Source: Poriferisodalis sp965231925 (GTDB lineage Bacteria > Actinomycetota > Acidimicrobiia > Acidimicrobiales > Poriferisodalaceae). Taken from it: a stretch of 64,000 bases of DNA. Shown here piece after piece: positions 1 to 8,946 of the stretch. How positions within the stretch are numbered: position 1 is the stretch's first letter; each line of letters starts with the position of its first letter. The notes under the pieces are model-generated. The model was not told the DNA's origin. It made no database searches and saw nothing but the letters and a program-made list of their open reading frames with translations. A program made the translations under genes and the position numbers. Where the stretch lies: contig OZ246894.1 of assembly GCA_965231925.1 (NCBI GenBank), positions 2,914,001 to 2,978,000 on the forward strand, in the 5' to 3' direction.

Positions 1-2389
1 TGCGCGAAGCGTCGACGGCCGCCCCGTCGGGCGCCGATCGCGACCTGCCGCCTCGGTCAGCGCCCACACCGTGCATCTGGACCTTGGGGCGGGTCGGCGC
101 GACTTCGGGCCGGTCCAGCCGCAGGCGCTGCTCGGTGATCTTGCGAGGGCCGACCGACGTACCGTTCAGTGCCGCAGGGGCATTGGTGGGGTTGTAGAAG
201 CGCCCGACCGGCTCCCCTGAGCACAGTCGCAGGGAGGACATCGGCAGGGCTGCTGCCACGGGCACCCATCGTGTGCTCGTTCCTTCGCCCCCGCTGACCT
301 GCACGACGACCGGCGGGTTGCGGAACGACTCGCACGCAGCAACGAACTCGAGGGCATCGGGATCGGCGTCGAGGACCGTTATGCCGAGCTGATGGTGCGT
401 GATTCGCTCGCATCTCGCGCCCGGAACGTACATCGACGGGCCAGCGTCGCCAGTGCGCCCACGAACCCCCGACTTTGCCAGCCACTCGACGCTTCGGCGC
501 AGCGTCACGGCGATCGACCTGTCGCCGGCGATGCGATACGAGCGCAAACCGCGCGCGTGCACCACCACTGAGCGCGCACCGTCGCTCGACGCAACGAAGT
601 CCTGAAACGGGAAGCTGGTGACCTCGCCGACTTCGCGCTGGCCCATGAGCACCCGCGCAAGCTCGGGGTCGATCTCGCTGCCGAGCAGATCGCTGTCAGC
701 CGGTCGGCGCTCGACCGCATCGAAGGGCATGCCGGCGACGATGCTTCCGTGCTGGCATGGGTCGAAGACCATCTCGGCGATGAAACCGGTGCCTCGGCTG
801 TCGATGTCCATGTCGATCTCGACGGTTCGGCTCTGGCTCAGCCGGATCCTGAGTTCTGCCGTCACCGCTCCGCTGTGCCACTCCGCTGACAGTTCGACGA
901 GCACGACGCAATCCACCTCGCTGGTGGACTCCACCGCGCAGTGCATCGTCCGGCCCGTATCGAGCAACTGCCCCGGGTCGCTGGAGTAGGCATCGCCTGC
1001 ATCGCTCCGGATTTCCAGCGGCCCGACGACGACGCCGCCGAGGTCGATCGTGCCGTCGTCACCGAGCAGCACCCGGCCGAAGGGACCGGTGACCTCAGCG
1101 ACGGAGACCGCAGGCCGGTCGGCATCGACAGCGTGGGCGGTGACAGCCACCGCTCCGAAACCCTCCGAGGCATATTCGTAGACGACTCCGTCGGCCCTCA
1201 CAGTGCCTGAGCGGGCCATCGGCGTGGTCGACACGACATAGCTCCCGTCGCGCAGGCAGCGTGCCACCCATTGCGCCGAACGCTCGGCATCGTCTGTCAT
1301 GTCGTGCAGCATGCGTCGATATGAGCGCTCCATGCGCTCGTGCACGGGGTCGACGCTCACGCCGCAGATGCAGTCGTGCACGACGTCACGTAGGAGCTCG
1401 CGGTCCCAGGCGTCGTACCGGTCCGCTGAATAGGGCGCTCCGCAGACGGCAGCCAGCGCCGCCATCGGCTCGCAGACCCGGTGCAGCAGGTGCTCGACAT
1501 CGGAGTGCAGCAGCTTCAGATACGTCCTCGTCGACAGCGAGCCGGGAAACGTCGAGCCGTACTTGCCCGACAGCAATTCGCCGGCGATGTGCGGAGCAGC
1601 ACTCACCTGCCCACGGACTGCCTGCGCATAGTGCTCAGGCGACGACTCGACCAAGTCGAACCCGTCGAGGTCGGCCCCGAGCTCCCGGTAAATGGCGACC
1701 GGATCCTCCGGCTCGGTCTCGAGGTCGTACCCGTCGAACAGCGGGATAGGCAGCCCTCGGTAGAACGGGGCGAGCTTGTCGTGCTCGCCTTGGAGCCGTC
1801 GGACCGCCAGGGACCTCGTCCGGGCAATGCCGTAGAGGTTCCGATACCCGCCGAAGAGGTTGATGCCCGCGATCTCGGTGCCGTCGGGCGATTTCCATCG
1901 AAACAGCGGCGCGAGCTGCGGAACCCCGCGCCACACGTACGCGGTCTGCACTCCGGCACTCGCGAGCATCTGAGGCGTCTGGGAGACATGGCCGAAGGTG
2001 TCCACGAGCCAGGCAACGGTGGTGCGGCCGCCGTGACGGGCGGCGTCCTCGACCCCGGCCTGCAGATTGCGCATGAGCAGTTCGCCGCTGGCAAGTCGCC
2101 AATCAGGCTGGCTGTAGAGGGGGCCGATCCCGAGAGCGCCAGCGCCGACGAGTCGCGATATCGAGGCCTCGTAGTGCGGCTGCGTTCGGAGCAGGTCCTC
2201 GATTGCCAGCGTCTGGCCGTCGAAGAGATACCTGTAGTTGGGATTTGCGTCGTGAAGTGCGTCAATCGCATCGATCAGCTCAGGGATCCACCGCGTCGTG
2301 TACTCCTCGGTCAAGAACCACTCGCGATCCCAGTGGGTGTGGTTGATGATGTGCACCGATTTGGCCGTCGACGAGCTGCCTGGCGTCAT
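1..2389 (-). CDS. Glycoside hydrolase family 38 alpha-mannosidase (3' end beyond the window)
   Basis: Retaining alpha-mannosidase that probably trims alpha-mannosides or mannosylated glycans or osmolytes. About 796 residues are visible and the C-terminus lies off the left edge. The N-terminus reads HTHWDREW at residues 17-24, the zinc-binding GH38 signature (H19, D21). GPLYSQPDW follows at about 89-97, then WLVDTFGH at 127-134, whose Asp130 is the expected nucleophile. The rest is the central and beta-sandwich part of the family. ATG at 2389 is chosen because the signature starts about 12 residues later, as usual; an in-frame GTG lies four codons upstream. No signal peptide, so probably cytoplasmic. 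It lies 105 bp behind a LacI-type regulator on the same strand, which suggests substrate-induced control. Exact substrate unknown. Confidence 0.9.
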   Translation of the reverse strand, partial: MTPGSSSTAKSVHIINHTHWDREWFLTEEYTTRWIPELIDAIDALHDANPNYRYLFDGQTLAIEDLLRTQPHYEASISRLVGAGALGIGPLYSQPDWRLASGELLMRNLQAGVEDAARHGGRTTVAWLVDTFGHVSQTPQMLASAGVQTAYVWRGVPQLAPLFRWKSPDGTEIAGINLFGGYRNLYGIARTRSLAVRRLQGEHDKLAPFYRGLPIPLFDGYDLETEPEDPVAIYRELGADLDGFDLVESSPEHYAQAVRGQVSAAPHIAGELLSGKYGSTFPGSLSTRTYLKLLHSDVEHLLHRVCEPMAALAAVCGAPYSADRYDAWDRELLRDVVHDCICGVSVDPVHERMERSYRRMLHDMTDDAERSAQWVARCLRDGSYVVSTTPMARSGTVRADGVVYEYASEGFGAVAVTAHAVDADRPAVSVAEVTGPFGRVLLGDDGTIDLGGVVVGPLEIRSDAGDAYSSDPGQLLDTGRTMHCAVESTSEVDCVVLVELSAEWHSGAVTAELRIRLSQSRTVEIDMDIDSRGTGFIAEMVFDPCQHGSIVAGMPFDAVERRPADSDLLGSEIDPELARVLMGQREVGEVTSFPFQDFVASSDGARSVVVHARGLRSYRIAGDRSIAVTLRRSVEWLAKSGVRGRTGDAGPSMYVPGARCERITHHQLGITVLDADPDALEFVAACESFRNPPVVVQVSGGEGTSTRWVPVAAALPMSSLRLCSGEPVGRFYNPTNAPAALNGTSVGPRKITEQRLRLDRPEVAPTRPKVQMHGVGADRGGRSRSAPDGAAVDASR

Positions 2390-2441
2390 CAGCGCAGGCA
2401 CCTTCGCTGCATCGAGCGGCCTCGTGTCCAGAAATCCATAA

Positions 2442-2454
2442 GGTTTCGGAAATC
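2442..2454. promoter_or_regulatory. Candidate LacI-family operator
   Basis: A short palindrome, TTTC-G-GAAA with matching outer bases, sits between the regulator gene and the mannosidase start. LacI-family operators are commonly short palindromes around a central CG, so this may be the regulator's own site. The call rests only on symmetry and position. Confidence 0.3.
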
Positions 2455-2494
2455 TACGTCCGTCAGCGACGCGCTGCCAACGTGACGGTCACGA

Positions 2495-3529
2495 CTACGG
2501 GACCGGGCCAGTCGACCCGCGCACGATGAGTTCGGCTCCCATGAGGACGCCTGGGCTGGTCTCGCTTGTTCCGTTCACCACGTCGAGCAGTTGACGGCAC
2601 AGCATCTCGCCCACAAGCAGCGGCGAGCGGCGCACGGTCGTCAGCCCTGGCGTGGCATAGCGGCCTGCGGCGATGTCGTCAAATCCAGTGACGCTCAGTT
2701 CATGGGGGACGCAGATGCCTGTGTCGCGCGCTGCGCCGAGAACCCCCAACGCCAAGAGGTCATTCTGTGTCACGATGGCAGTCGGCCGATCAGTCTTGCA
2801 TAGGAGGCTCCGGGCTGCCGCATAGCCCGAGTCCTCGCCGAAGTCCGCTTCGACGACCAGATCCGGATTGACCTCGATCCCACACTCGGCGGCTGCTTCC
2901 TCGAACGATCGGAACCGGTAGTGCGACATGCTGTACTTCGCAGGCTCGACGATGCATGCGATGCGCCGATGACCGAGTCCTGCCAGATGCGTCACCACCG
3001 GCGCCATGACGTCGTCCACGTCGTCGACGTACGGAAAAGTCGGATGGTCGCAGCCACGGCCGAATGCGACAAACGGGCACTGGGCGTGCGCGAGATAGCT
3101 CGCGCGCGGATCGTTGATCTCCGTGCGGACAAGGACGAATCCGTCGACCTGCCGCATGGCCAAGGCCTGCCGATAGCTCCTGAGATCGTCCGATGCGCCG
3201 ATGCTGACCGACAGTCGAACCTCGAATTGCCTCTCGGTGGCCGCCGCGACCAATCCGGACAGCAGTTCTGCAAAGAAGGCGTTGCTGAAGTGGAGCTCGC
3301 TTCGGGGAAGCACGAGTCCGATGGCATCAGCACGATTCGATCCGGTCTTGAGTCGACGAGCTTCCAGATTCGGGACGTAGCCGAGCTCGGCGGCAACGGC
3401 ACGCGCCCGCGTCTTGGTCTTCTCAGCAACGTCCCACTTGTCATTGAGTGCTCGAGAGGTCTGCGTGACCGACATTCCGAGCTGTCGCGCGACGTCGTGC
3501 AGGGTCACTCTGCTTCTGTCTGGACCCAT
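2495..3529 (-). CDS. LacI-family transcriptional regulator
   Basis: Sugar-responsive DNA-binding repressor, 344 residues, the usual family length. The N-terminal helix-turn-helix starts VTLHDVARQLGMSVTQTSRA (residues 8-27) and is followed by a hinge containing LEARRLKTG. The rest is a periplasmic-binding-protein-like effector domain (IGLVLP near residue 70, VTGFDDIAAGRYATPGLTTV near 285). It precedes the GH38 mannosidase on the same strand with a 105-bp gap and probably regulates it, with a mannoside or derived sugar as ligand (inference). ATG at 3529 leaves seven residues before the HTH, which is typical. Confidence 0.95.
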   Translation of the reverse strand: MGPDRSRVTLHDVARQLGMSVTQTSRALNDKWDVAEKTKTRARAVAAELGYVPNLEARRLKTGSNRADAIGLVLPRSELHFSNAFFAELLSGLVAAATERQFEVRLSVSIGASDDLRSYRQALAMRQVDGFVLVRTEINDPRASYLAHAQCPFVAFGRGCDHPTFPYVDDVDDVMAPVVTHLAGLGHRRIACIVEPAKYSMSHYRFRSFEEAAAECGIEVNPDLVVEADFGEDSGYAAARSLLCKTDRPTAIVTQNDLLALGVLGAARDTGICVPHELSVTGFDDIAAGRYATPGLTTVRRSPLLVGEMLCRQLLDVVNGTSETSPGVLMGAELIVRGSTGPVP

Positions 3530-3550
3530 GCCCGCGACGCTAGTGGGGCG

Positions 3551-3790
3551 CTATGGGTCAACCGTCGAAGACGCATTGTCCCCGCCCATCGAGGATTCCG
3601 TGACAATCTGCGCCGGGTCGAGTCCGGCGTGGTCCATGAGGTGGCCCATGCGCATCTTCTTCGTGCGCAGGTATGCCTAGTTGTGCAGATTCGGCGGCAG
3701 CGATGTCGGCACTCGCTCGACGATCTCGAGTCCGCAGCCGGACAGGCCGCCGATCTTGTTCGGATTGTTGGTCATCAGCCGCATCTTCTG
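3551..3790 (-). pseudogene. ribBA 3'-end fragment (duplicate, broken)
   Basis: Read on the minus strand this matches the C-terminus of the intact ribBA at 18.9 kb: KMRLMTNNPNKIGGL, then GLEIVERVPT, PPNLHN and YLRTKKMR. An in-frame TAG replaces the Lys codon after PPNLHN, and the last residues diverge from the intact copy. Similarity begins abruptly at about 3791, where hisG-like sequence starts on the other strand. There is no start codon or 5' part, so this is a remnant of a rearrangement. Confidence 0.85.
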
Positions 3791-3793
3791 CCC

Positions 3794-4210
3794 GAGATCG
3801 TGGACGCCGTGGTCGACGTCACCGAGACCGGCAGGGCCCTGCGGGCAGCGGGCCTGCGCATCATCGACGAGATACTCACCAGCTACACGGAGATCTTCAC
3901 GAACAGGGCGACATACGACGACCCAGCGAAGCGCCGTGCGATGACCCAGATCAAGACGCTGCTCGACGGTGTTTTGGATGCACGGGGCAAAGTGCTGGTG
4001 AAGCTGAATGTGGGCCGTGAGCACCTCGATGCGGTGGTTGACGTGCTGCCGTCGATGAAAGCGCCGACCGTGAACGAACTCTGGGGCGGCGAGGCCTACG
4101 CCGTCGAGACCGTGGCGCCCAAGCAGACGATCAACGTGCTCATCCCCGAGCTGATCGAACGAGGCGCAACCGACATCGTCGAGATGCCGATCTCCAAGAT
4201 CGTCCCCTGA
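3794..4210 (+). pseudogene. hisG 3'-end fragment (ATP phosphoribosyltransferase C-terminus)
   Basis: Encodes roughly the last 138 residues of long-form HisG. It starts EIVDAVVDVTETGRALRAAG, the end of the catalytic core, and runs through the ACT-like regulatory domain to IVEMPISKIVP. The N-terminal half is absent and upstream sequence belongs to a ribBA fragment on the other strand. An ORF does run in from the left, but its upstream part is antisense to the LacI gene and not HisG-like. Unlikely to be active; a full hisG is expected elsewhere in the genome. Confidence 0.85.
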
Positions 4211-4442
4211 GCCGATACCCGAACTCTCCCAAGACTGGCAACAGTCTTAACAAGAAATAACAACTTCAACAAAACATAACGAAAGCAGCAGCGCCTCCGG
4301 CAAGACCGTAGTGACGCCCGACGACACGAACCCAAACTGAAGCGCCCTCGAGTTCGATCGGGCCCGCTCCTGGGTACTACCGCCGCGCCGTCATCGCATG
4401 GAATACGACGTCACCGTCCACACTTGGACGGTGGAGAAGGGC
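4211..4442. other. Intergenic stretch with an A-rich patch
   Basis: No convincing gene. Positions about 4240-4290 are unusually A-rich for this genome, and the rest has ordinary composition. It separates the hisG remnant from the terminator of the convergent CWB2-RCC1 gene. Confidence 0.5.
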
Positions 4443-4478
4443 CTGTCGGACGCTCCCTTGTCAGGGAGCGTCCGACAG
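4443..4478 (-). terminator. Strong hairpin terminator
   Basis: A perfect 16-bp stem (4443-4458 pairing with 4463-4478) with a 4-nt loop, 45 bp beyond the stop codon of the minus-strand CWB2-RCC1 gene. There is no long T run, which is common for actinobacterial terminators. Confidence 0.7.
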
Positions 4479-4522
4479 ACCCGGCCTTGGGCGAGTACCC
4501 GGACCCGGGCGAGCTTGCAGCA

Positions 4523-7429
4523 TCAGCAGCCGACGTCGCGGAACGGGTTGGCGTCGGCAGCGGGGAACAGCTCGGGCTTGAGCGGGTACGTGACCCAATC
4601 GTCGGAGCAGAGCCCGCCGAACTCGGGCGCCAGGTTCCACAGAGTCCGAAGCGAGGGCGCGCCCAGCCAGGCGGCCCAGAAGTCGTCGCTGTTCGTGATG
4701 TTCTGCTTGTACCACTCGGGAACCTTGCCAGCCAAGCCTGCGAGCACCACCTGCTCGTCTTCGAGTGACGGCCGATCCGATAGCGACGGGCAGCCGTCGG
4801 ACTCGTAGTACGTCAGCCAAGCTTGCGGCACCATGAGATGCGTCACCGTGTCCGCCAGGATCTCGCCTCCCGGGAAGCGACCGCGCGCATAGCAGTCTGG
4901 ATACTTGGCGGCGAAGTAGATCTGCACGGCGCCCCACGCCTTCGCAGGCGCAAGGCCAGCCTCGATGTCATACACGTGCAAGAGCTCATGGACGACACCG
5001 CCGAGGCTGAGCTCGGACAAAGTCATGCCGGTGACCTCGCAGCCTCGTGTGCGCCAGTTGTCGCACGAGTTCCATACCAGGCCCCCAGCACCCGAAGCAG
5101 ACACGTTCACCTGGCCGCGGATGTGGTCCCATGCAGTCTTCAGCCACGGGTAGTCGGCTTGCCACTGCCGTGACTCCTCGTCTATCCACGCGTGCAAGAC
5201 CTCAAGCGCGGTGAGCGGGGCCTCGTCAGCCGGTATCGGGGAGAACTGCATTGCGAGCCGCGGACTCGTGCGCTGCGTGGTGGTGCCGTCGCCGAGTTGC
5301 CCGACGCTGTTGTCGCCCCAGCACGACACCCGGCCGCTGCGGCGCAGGGCGCACGCATGGGCGGGGATTTGGGTGGAGCCGAGGCTGATGCCCACCTCGA
5401 TGGCGTCGGAGACGCCGATGATGCGCTTCGGCGTGGTCCGTGAGGTCCGGGTTCCGTCGCCGAGTTGCCCGACGCTGTTGTCGCCCCAGCACGACACCCC
5501 GCCGTCACGGTGCACCACACACGCGCTCTTGCCGCTCGCCGACACCGACACAGCGTCGTGCAGGCCTCTGACACTGGGCCCGGGGTGGCCTCCTCGCAGG
5601 AACCAGCAGAACACCTCGCCGCCGGTAGTGACCGCGCAGGCTCGTGTGTCTGCAACCGACAGTGAGGACACCTGACTCAGTCCTGTGACGCGCTGCGGGG
5701 AATCGAAGAACGCACCGCCCCAGCACGACACCCCGCTGTCGCCGTGCACAACGCAGAAGAAGGTGGGGCCGGCGGCTATGGCAACTGCATCGTCGACACC
5801 CCGCACGCGTTCGGGCGTGAACTGGCTGTGGCGCGTGACGCGATGGCCGACCTCGCCGCGCTGATTCCCGCCCCAGCACGACACGCCGCCGTCGCCGTGC
5901 AGCACGCAGGTGGTGTCGAGGCTCGTAGCAACGTCGACAGCGTCGTCAATTCTCGGGACCTTCACCGGCACGTAGCGGTTGCCCGCGCCCCCCAGAGCAA
6001 GCTGTCCGAAGGACCCGTCGCCCCAGCACGAGAGGGTCCCGTCTGCCTGCATCGCGCAGGCATGCAGTGCCCGGAAACCGGAGTAGTCAGACGAGCTCAG
6101 CGCGACGACATCAGTGAGCGACGCGGCGGTCAACCGCTCGCGCAGGCCCTCGGCGCCCCAGCACGTCACGGTGGCGTCCCGGCGCACCATGCAAGTTCGC
6201 CCCCGCGTGACGGTCAAGAGCGTCTGGTCGCTGCGCGGCCCAACGAAGGTCGGATAAGCACCCGGCGCAGCGTCGTCGGGGTCCTGCTGGGATCCGAGGT
6301 GCCTCCCGGCCAGGTAGTCGTCGAGGGCTGTCTGGGAGACGGCCGCGTCACCGCCGAACACTCGCAGATCGACCGTGGCGTGAGCACTGCGTGCTGCATC
6401 GAGATAGACGGCCGTGGCGGCGGGAATCCGCGCCGGGTCGGCGAGCACGAGTGGAGCGCACAGCTTCCCCAGCAGTGGCGCCGCGCTGAACGAATCGAAC
6501 GGTACGCGCGCTCGCGCGATGCCCACGGTGCTCGATGTGAAGCATGGCTTCCCGGCGACATCGCTGTAGCGGTCGGTCACCAGTTGCGCTGCCTTGACAG
6601 CAGTGTCGTAGCGATCGGCGCCCGACAAGCGAGTGGTCGACACTTCCATGCCAGTGATCGCAGCTTCGACGGCTTCGCCGAGTGCTGCGTTGCCGCCCAC
6701 AATGACCACATGCTCGATGTCGGCGCCGGTCAGGTAGCGGGCCACTTCGGCGTGCAGCGCGTCCGGCGGGTTCAACAGCACCGGATGGCTGCCGCGGGCG
6801 GCAAACGGTCCTGCAACCAGCGCATCGGCGAACACATCGCCGCTCGCGATGATCGCGGTTCGGCCCAGTCCTGGCATTGCACCGGCCTCGATCTGGCGTG
6901 CTGCGGCAACTGAGGTGTCATGACGGTCCGAGCCTGCGATCCGCTGTGCCGACACGCCGATATCGCCGAGCGCGCTCAGTACCGACTCGCTCACGCCGCG
7001 TCCGGGGCCGTGCCCGGCTCCGCCTGCCGCGGGGCCCAGCACCAGCGCGCGGGTCACCCCGATCCGCTGAAGGAATTCCGCAGCGTCGTCTCGCAACGCT
7101 GAGGGCGGTGTCATCAGCACGGGCGCCCCCAGCGCGCCGGCAACCGGGGCGGCAACTACGGCGTCAGTCCATCGTTCGCCGGACACCAGCACGACCACCG
7201 AGACAGAGTCGCCGGCCGCGGCCACAAACGCCTCAGCGATCAGCAATGAGGTGGAATAACGATCCGCGCCGCCGTAACGAACGGTCGGAGCATCGTCGCC
7301 GCTGGCGCCGGCCGCGCCCGTCGGAAGTATCAACACCGCGCTCAGCACCGCGCAGGCCCACAGCACCAAGCCAAGCTGCCTTCGCATCGTCGGCACGCGA
7401 GGTCGCACGACGCAATCCGGCACGGGCAT
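4523..7429 (-). CDS. Secreted CWB2 / RCC1-repeat protein with C-terminal zinc-metallopeptidase motif
   Basis: 968 residues from ATG 7429, chosen for an AGGG ribosome-binding site seven bases upstream and the signal peptide that follows (RRQLGLVLWACAVLSAVLIL). A longer ATG at 7540 is possible. Order of parts: signal peptide; CWB2 repeats (RYGGADRYSTS, then an IAGSDRHDTS unit and a LSGADRYDTA unit) to about residue 345, a module that binds cell-wall polymers in Gram-positives; about seven RCC1-type beta-propeller repeats (CWG...GQLGDGT) to about 720; and a C-terminal region with HELLH at about 814-818 and GGEILAD at about 853-859. HExxH plus a downstream Glu is the gluzincin pattern, so I infer a zinc peptidase. 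It diverges from another CWB2 gene across a CRP-like palindrome. Confidence 0.85.
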   Translation of the reverse strand: MPVPDCVVRPRVPTMRRQLGLVLWACAVLSAVLILPTGAAGASGDDAPTVRYGGADRYSTSLLIAEAFVAAAGDSVSVVVLVSGERWTDAVVAAPVAGALGAPVLMTPPSALRDDAAEFLQRIGVTRALVLGPAAGGAGHGPGRGVSESVLSALGDIGVSAQRIAGSDRHDTSVAAARQIEAGAMPGLGRTAIIASGDVFADALVAGPFAARGSHPVLLNPPDALHAEVARYLTGADIEHVVIVGGNAALGEAVEAAITGMEVSTTRLSGADRYDTAVKAAQLVTDRYSDVAGKPCFTSSTVGIARARVPFDSFSAAPLLGKLCAPLVLADPARIPAATAVYLDAARSAHATVDLRVFGGDAAVSQTALDDYLAGRHLGSQQDPDDAAPGAYPTFVGPRSDQTLLTVTRGRTCMVRRDATVTCWGAEGLRERLTAASLTDVVALSSSDYSGFRALHACAMQADGTLSCWGDGSFGQLALGGAGNRYVPVKVPRIDDAVDVATSLDTTCVLHGDGGVSCWGGNQRGEVGHRVTRHSQFTPERVRGVDDAVAIAAGPTFFCVVHGDSGVSCWGGAFFDSPQRVTGLSQVSSLSVADTRACAVTTGGEVFCWFLRGGHPGPSVRGLHDAVSVSASGKSACVVHRDGGVSCWGDNSVGQLGDGTRTSRTTPKRIIGVSDAIEVGISLGSTQIPAHACALRRSGRVSCWGDNSVGQLGDGTTTQRTSPRLAMQFSPIPADEAPLTALEVLHAWIDEESRQWQADYPWLKTAWDHIRGQVNVSASGAGGLVWNSCDNWRTRGCEVTGMTLSELSLGGVVHELLHVYDIEAGLAPAKAWGAVQIYFAAKYPDCYARGRFPGGEILADTVTHLMVPQAWLTYYESDGCPSLSDRPSLEDEQVVLAGLAGKVPEWYKQNITNSDDFWAAWLGAPSLRTLWNLAPEFGGLCSDDWVTYPLKPELFPAADANPFRDVGC

Positions 7430-7510
7430 CACAGCGCCCTGCCGCCGTTGCTCACTGCACAGTTGCGAACGGCTGGCTCCCGTCCGAGCCGTCGGAAGCC
7501 CTGCGTCCCC

Positions 7511-7530
7511 ATTGTGACGACCGTCACAAT
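7511..7530. promoter_or_regulatory. CRP-like palindromic operator between divergent CWB2 genes
   Basis: ATTGTGAC-GACC-GTCACAAT is a perfect inverted repeat and exactly fits TGTGA-N6-TCACA, the core consensus of CRP/FNR-type cAMP receptor proteins, which actinobacteria also carry (e.g. GlxR, Crp). It lies in the region shared by the divergent starts at 7429 and 7551/7611, so one regulator could control both surface proteins. Confidence 0.65.
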
Positions 7531-7550
7531 GCCGCGACATAGTAGGCCAT

Positions 7551-8946
7551 ATGCCATATGAGTCAACCCAATGTGTTTGCTTCCATGCGCGCCAAATTCT
7601 CCCTCAACCCATGACCCACGGGGCGGAGGCGGACGACGTTATCCCACGCGCCAAAACTCAGCGCTGGAGGGCTCTGCTACCCGCCGTGCTCGTACTCAGT
7701 GCCGCAGTTCTAATGCCAGTTTCCCATGCTGCTGCGCAGTCGGGAGAATCCGAGCTCGCTGACATAGAACTCGTGCGCTATGGCGGAGCGGATCGCTACG
7801 CCACGTCGCTGCGCATTGCCGAGGCAGTCGCGGATGATGCCGGTGGCGAATTGGAGTGGGTGGTCATGGTGTCGGGCCTGAGCTGGCACGAGGCTGTGGT
7901 GGCGGCGGCGGTGGCGGGGCGTCTCGAGGCTCCTGTGCTGATGACACCTCCGGCCGAAGTACGGAGCGACGCGCTGGAGTTCCTCAAGCGCGTCGGCGCG
8001 TCGAAGGTGCTGCTGGTCAGCAGTGGCACCGGTTCGGCGCGCACGATCACTGAGCCCGTCGAAAGGCAGCTGCGGGAGGCCGAAATTGCCGTCGAGCGCG
8101 TCGGAGGCAGCGACCGCTACAGCACCGGCGTCGCGATGGCACAACGGCTCGGTGCCGTCGGCGCGCTGAGCGGTGCCAAGACCGCGATCATCGCCAGCGG
8201 CGAGGTGTTCGCTGACGCTCTGGTTGCGGGTCCGCTGTCTGCGCATGGCGGCCATCCAGTGCTGGTGACACCGAGCACTGAGCTGCACGAGGCGGTGGCC
8301 GAGTATCTCGCAGGCAAGCGCATCGAGCGTGTCGTGCTCATGGGCGGCACCGCAGCACTGTCCCAAGATGTGGAAGATGCAATCAGCGGGCTGGGCATCT
8401 CGGTTGATCGCATTGCTGGGTCATCGCGTTTCGAGACCGCGACGCGAGCGGCTCTCTACGCGGCCGGGCAGTCGAGCAACGGGTGCTTTGCTCAGGCCAG
8501 AGTCGGATTGGCGCGGGCGCGCATCCCGTTCGACTCGTTCAGCGCAGCACCGTTGCTTGCTCGCCGATGCGCAGCGCTGGTGCTCACGGATCCGGGCAAG
8601 GTGCCTACAAGCACCGCCGGCTATCTGGACACGGTCCGTGGCTCAGTGGGCAGCGACGCTGTTCAGCTGCTCGTGTTCGGCGGCGAGGGCGCCGTTGCAA
8701 CGGCGGCCATCGACGCCTACCTGGTGGCGGGCGACAGCGACGGCGAGTCGGAAACCGCAGATGCAGCCGTGGGTCCGTGCGGTGGCACACCCAATGACGC
8801 GCCGGTGCAACTGTTCGAGAGCCCATGGGCGAGCGAGGCAAGCTGGTCGCCCGATTGCCGGCACATCGTCTACAACGGCGGAGGCTCGTTAGGGATATCC
8901 GACCAAGACGGCGCCGACATACGAGGACTGTTCAGCATGGTCGGTG
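7551..8946 (+). pseudogene. 5' part of CWB2 / PD40-propeller secreted protein, split by IS30
   Basis: Signal peptide (ALLPAVLVLSAAVLMPVSHA) followed by a CWB2 module: RYGGADRYATS, a second VGGSDRYSTG unit, a third IAGSSRFETA unit, ending near residue 400. The first propeller blade follows (FESPWASEASWSPDC). The frame is interrupted after codon 465 by an IS30-family element. Removing the IS and one copy of the 3-bp target duplication joins this frame exactly to 9931-10643, giving a 702-residue protein. As it stands the ORF runs on into the IS and stops at 8999, so the product would be the CWB2 part plus a short tail. ATG 7611 is an alternative start. Confidence 0.85.

Noticed and set aside
1481..2485. 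Long plus-strand ORF of 334 codons
   Set aside because: It is antisense to the GH38 gene, whose minus-strand frame carries all family motifs. The plus-strand protein is Arg/Val-rich with no recognisable family, as expected for a shadow in GC-rich DNA.
2921..3790. Upstream part of the ORF that ends in hisG
   Set aside because: It is antisense to the LacI gene and the ribBA fragment and contains no HisG sequence; the open frame is accidental.
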